Below, piece by piece: positions 6,130 through 7,563 of a stretch of DNA of 7,563 bases (the stretch's first letter is position 1; each line of letters starts with the position of its first letter). A program made the translations under genes and the position numbers. The DNA is from Chlamydiota bacterium. GTDB lineage: Bacteria; Auribacterota; UBA3054; B51-G9. The notes under the pieces are model-generated. The model worked only from the letters and a program-made list of their open reading frames with translations, was not told the DNA's origin and did not search any database. The stretch covers positions 1 through 7,563 of the forward strand of contig QMOL01000138.1 of the NCBI GenBank assembly GCA_003648225.1, given 5' to 3'.

Positions 6130-6777
6130 TCACACAATAATTCTGCCCGGGTTACCTACAACAGTAGCATTATCTTTCACATTTTTTATTACAACTGCTC
6201 CGGCACCGATAACGCAATTTTTCCCGATTGAGATACCGGGAATAACTGCCGCGCCGGTACCCACCATAGTTTTCTCGCCGACCTTAACATCACCGGCGAG
6301 ATGGGCTCCCGGGCAAATATGAACACAATTTTCGAGGATACAATCGTGTTCAACCACAGCAGAAGTATTTATAATGCATCCGCGACCGATTATTGCCCGT
6401 GTACCTACGACGGATTGGGCGGCGATAAAGCATCCGTAATCAATTTTGGCTTTAGTTTCAACAATTGCGTCGGGGTGTTTCACGGTAATGATACTGAATC
6501 CTGATTTTTCCATTTCGGAGATAATTTTGCAGCGGATAAAATTATTCCCTATAGCGACATGCATTTTACTAATATTATTTTCAAGGAATTTACCCAACTG
6601 ATCTTTTCCTCCAATCACTTTAGCATGAATAAGTCTTGTTCCCGGAGCGACGCCATCATCCGCGACACCGCAGATATAATATTCTCCGCCGCGAATAACG
6701 GCTGATTCGACGACTGCGGCATGTCCGCCGGCGCCATAACAAATAAAAGGGATTAGATTATTTGATTTCATATTCAT
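6130..6777 (-). CDS. NeuD/PglD-family sugar acetyltransferase (left-handed beta-helix)
   Basis: The 215-residue protein has two parts. A small Rossmann-like N-terminal domain (about 10-95) begins with CYGAGGHAAVVESAV, the sugar-nucleotide-binding loop of NeuD/PglD proteins. From about 107 a hexapeptide-repeat beta-helix follows (IDYGCFIAA, VVGTRAIIGRG, INTSAVVEHDCILEN, HICPGAHLAGDVKVG, MVGTGAAVIPGISIGKN) and ends in VVGNPGRII. His144 in VVEHDC aligns with the catalytic base of PglD. Acetyl-CoA-dependent acetylation of an amino sugar or sialic-acid-type precursor for surface glycans is the likely role. No other surface-sugar genes are in view, so the acceptor is unknown. It heads the minus-strand group behind a good promoter candidate. 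The ATG at 6777 is used here; a second ATG at 6771 is possible, and neither has a strong Shine-Dalgarno sequence. Confidence 0.9.
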   Translation of the reverse strand: MNMKSNNLIPFICYGAGGHAAVVESAVIRGGEYYICGVADDGVAPGTRLIHAKVIGGKDQLGKFLENNISKMHVAIGNNFIRCKIISEMEKSGFSIITVKHPDAIVETKAKIDYGCFIAAQSVVGTRAIIGRGCIINTSAVVEHDCILENCVHICPGAHLAGDVKVGEKTMVGTGAAVIPGISIGKNCVIGAGAVVIKNVKDNATVVGNPGRIIV

Positions 6778-6840
6778 TTTCCATTTATTTAAAAAGCATA
6801 AGGATTAATTGATAATTTTTGAAAGAAATATCCGAGTATT

Positions 6841-6869
6841 ATTATACAATAACAGACATAAAAATACAA
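6841..6869 (-). promoter_or_regulatory. Candidate promoter of the acetyltransferase-Nudix-CYTH-DUF362 unit
   Basis: On the minus strand, TTGTAT (6864-6869) is separated by exactly 17 bp from a perfect TATAAT (6841-6846). Transcription would start near 6834, giving a leader of about 57 nt before the ATG at 6777. The -35 matches the consensus in three of six positions, and the -10 matches in all six. It shares the 132-bp divergent intergenic region with the promoter of the rightward gene. Confidence 0.6.
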
Positions 6870-6893
6870 TTGTAGGATAATTTTCAGATTTTT

Positions 6894-6902
6894 TGGTATA
6901 AT
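6894..6902 (+). promoter_or_regulatory. Extended -10 promoter 7 nt before the hydrogenase maturation protease start
   Basis: TGGTATAAT is a full extended -10 element. It is followed by ACATCCT and the ATG at 6910, so the expected transcription start coincides with the start codon. No good -35 is seen at 16-18 bp, as is typical for extended -10 promoters. No Shine-Dalgarno sequence is present, which agrees with a leaderless message. Confidence 0.5.
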
Positions 6903-6909
6903 ACATCCT

Positions 6910-7377
6910 ATGAAAAAAAATGACTTTAAAACAAAATTAATAATCGCGTACGGAAATCCATACCGAAGCGATGATGGTGTAGGGCACTACATTGCGAATA
7001 GAATACGTGAATGGGCTGATAAAGAGAAGATAGATAAGATTACAATCATCACGGCATATCAACTTGATATAGATATGGTTGAAGATATTTCTCGTGCTGA
7101 GTCGGTATTTTTCCTTGACGCACATGTTGAGGAATACAGTCCTGAAATAGTGATAAACAAAGTAGAGGCCAAAAAGTCCAACGGGTTTACCACTCATGTT
7201 TTTACTCCTTCGGATTTAATTGCTCTTGTTAATCAGCTTTATAACATCGATCCATCTTCAATGCTCATTTCCGTTCCGGGATACAATTTTGATATGGGGG
7301 AAGAATTAACGTTTGAAACTAAGGAGCGTGCTGATTGCGCCACGGACAAGCTCAAGCGTTTTTTGATTGGGAATTGA
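6910..7377 (+). CDS. Hydrogenase maturation protease, peptidase family M52 (HyaD/HybD/HoxW type)
   Basis: This family cleaves the C-terminal peptide of the [NiFe]-hydrogenase large subunit after nickel is inserted. The 155-residue length is typical. Motifs are YGNPYRSDDGVG (14-25), QLDIDMVEDISRAESVFFLDAH (in the middle, ending at 72), HVFTPSDLIAL (96-106) and SVPGYNFDMGEEL (121-133). Nickel-contact residues by analogy with HybD Glu16, Asp62 and His93 are Asp22, Asp70 and His96. The combination of TPSDL with the GxxFxxGExL tail is closest to proteases serving soluble group 3 type hydrogenases, but that is a weak inference. No hydrogenase subunit gene is in the window, and the next gene to the right is convergent, so its substrate must be encoded elsewhere. 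It is transcribed divergently from the acetyltransferase group. Confidence 0.92.
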   Translation: MKKNDFKTKLIIAYGNPYRSDDGVGHYIANRIREWADKEKIDKITIITAYQLDIDMVEDISRAESVFFLDAHVEEYSPEIVINKVEAKKSNGFTTHVFTPSDLIALVNQLYNIDPSSMLISVPGYNFDMGEELTFETKERADCATDKLKRFLIGN

Positions 7378-7439
7378 CATATAGGATCAGAGAAAAGGAT
7401 ACTCCCACTCCCAGCGACTAATCACAAAGTATCGATTAC

Positions 7440-7481
7440 AAGGCTTGAAGGGCGCAGACGTGTTATTACACTTCAAGCCTT
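7440..7481. terminator. Strong hairpin between convergent genes, probable terminator
   Basis: AAGGCTTGAAG (7440-7450) and CTTCAAGCCTT (7471-7481) form a perfect 11-bp stem with a 20-nt loop. Inside the loop, TGT-tatt-ACA (7461-7470) can form a small second stem. On the plus strand the stem runs into TTTAT, a short T-rich tail. On the minus strand no T tract follows. It lies 62 bp after the protease stop and directly against the stop codon of the minus-strand gene, so it probably ends one or both transcripts. The 7378-7439 stretch before it shows nothing else. Confidence 0.65.
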
Positions 7482-7563
7482 TTATAACGCCGGAAGCGAT
7501 GCTTTGTGAATAGCCCTTGCGGCTAAATCGACCAATTTAAAAACCGGCTGCATTGGTGCGTAA
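7482..7563 (-). CDS. C-terminal end of an unidentified minus-strand gene
   Basis: From the right edge, the minus strand is open for 26 codons and ends in TAA (7482-7484), immediately beside the hairpin. The visible peptide starts with YAPMQPVFKL and ends in VDLAARAIHKASLPAL. That reads as an amphipathic helix and looks like a genuine protein C-terminus, with balanced composition and G+C-rich codons (GCC, GCA, CCG, GCG). I do not recognise the family. The other two minus-strand frames here are interrupted by stops. The call rests on the open frame and on the stop codon being placed right at a terminator-like stem; it is convergent with the hydrogenase maturation protease. Confidence 0.5.
   Translation of the reverse strand, partial: YAPMQPVFKLVDLAARAIHKASLPAL

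Noticed and set aside
7378..7563. tRNA or other structured RNA gene at the right end
   Set aside because: There is no cloverleaf or TTCRA arm. The structure seen is the 11-bp hairpin, and the remainder fits an open minus-strand frame.

Overview
The window reads as AT-rich chromosomal DNA of an uncultured-type anaerobic bacterium. The closest fit I can suggest is the Lentisphaerota / Kiritimatiellota / Omnitrophota end of the PVC assemblage. That placement is inference. It rests on a GH2 beta-mannosidase beside a UroD-like protein, a four-helix-bundle protein with the 'suffix' extension wrapped in GGACAGAAT-type short repeats, a DUF362 ferredoxin protein, and a [NiFe]-hydrogenase maturation protease. 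There is no rRNA, tRNA or phylogenetic marker to confirm it.

Left block, plus strand (1-3270): the 3' nine-tenths of a beta-mannosidase gene runs in from outside the window. It is followed 49 bp later by a UroD-superfamily protein that is not HemE. The two are probably co-transcribed and belong to a glycan-use neighbourhood.

Middle (3271-4014): a 174-bp intergenic stretch holds a GGACAGAA direct-repeat array, an extended -10 promoter element, and an oppositely oriented GTCCATNNN array. Together they form an imperfect inverted repeat. This leads into a four-helix-bundle-plus-suffix protein (23S-IVS / Avd-like family). The same repeat word occurs again inside that gene, in frame, at the junction of its two domains. 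This is the most unusual part of the window.

Right block, minus strand (6777 down to 3956): four closely spaced genes probably form one transcription unit. They encode a NeuD/PglD-like sugar acetyltransferase, a Nudix hydrolase, a CYTH-domain triphosphatase-like protein and a DUF362 protein with two [4Fe-4S] clusters. The last gene overlaps the end of the four-helix-bundle gene tail to tail by 59 bp. A good candidate promoter for the unit (TTGTAT, 17 bp, TATAAT) lies at 6841-6869.

Far right: a divergent hydrogenase maturation endopeptidase (M52) starts 7 nt after an extended -10 box, so its transcript may be leaderless. After it come a strong hairpin and the last 26 codons of an unidentified minus-strand gene that enters from the right edge.

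I see no complete novel system such as a defence island, CRISPR array, retroelement or insertion sequence. The items most worth following are the repeat-decorated four-helix-bundle gene and the two TATAAT boxes placed 6-7 nt before start codons.
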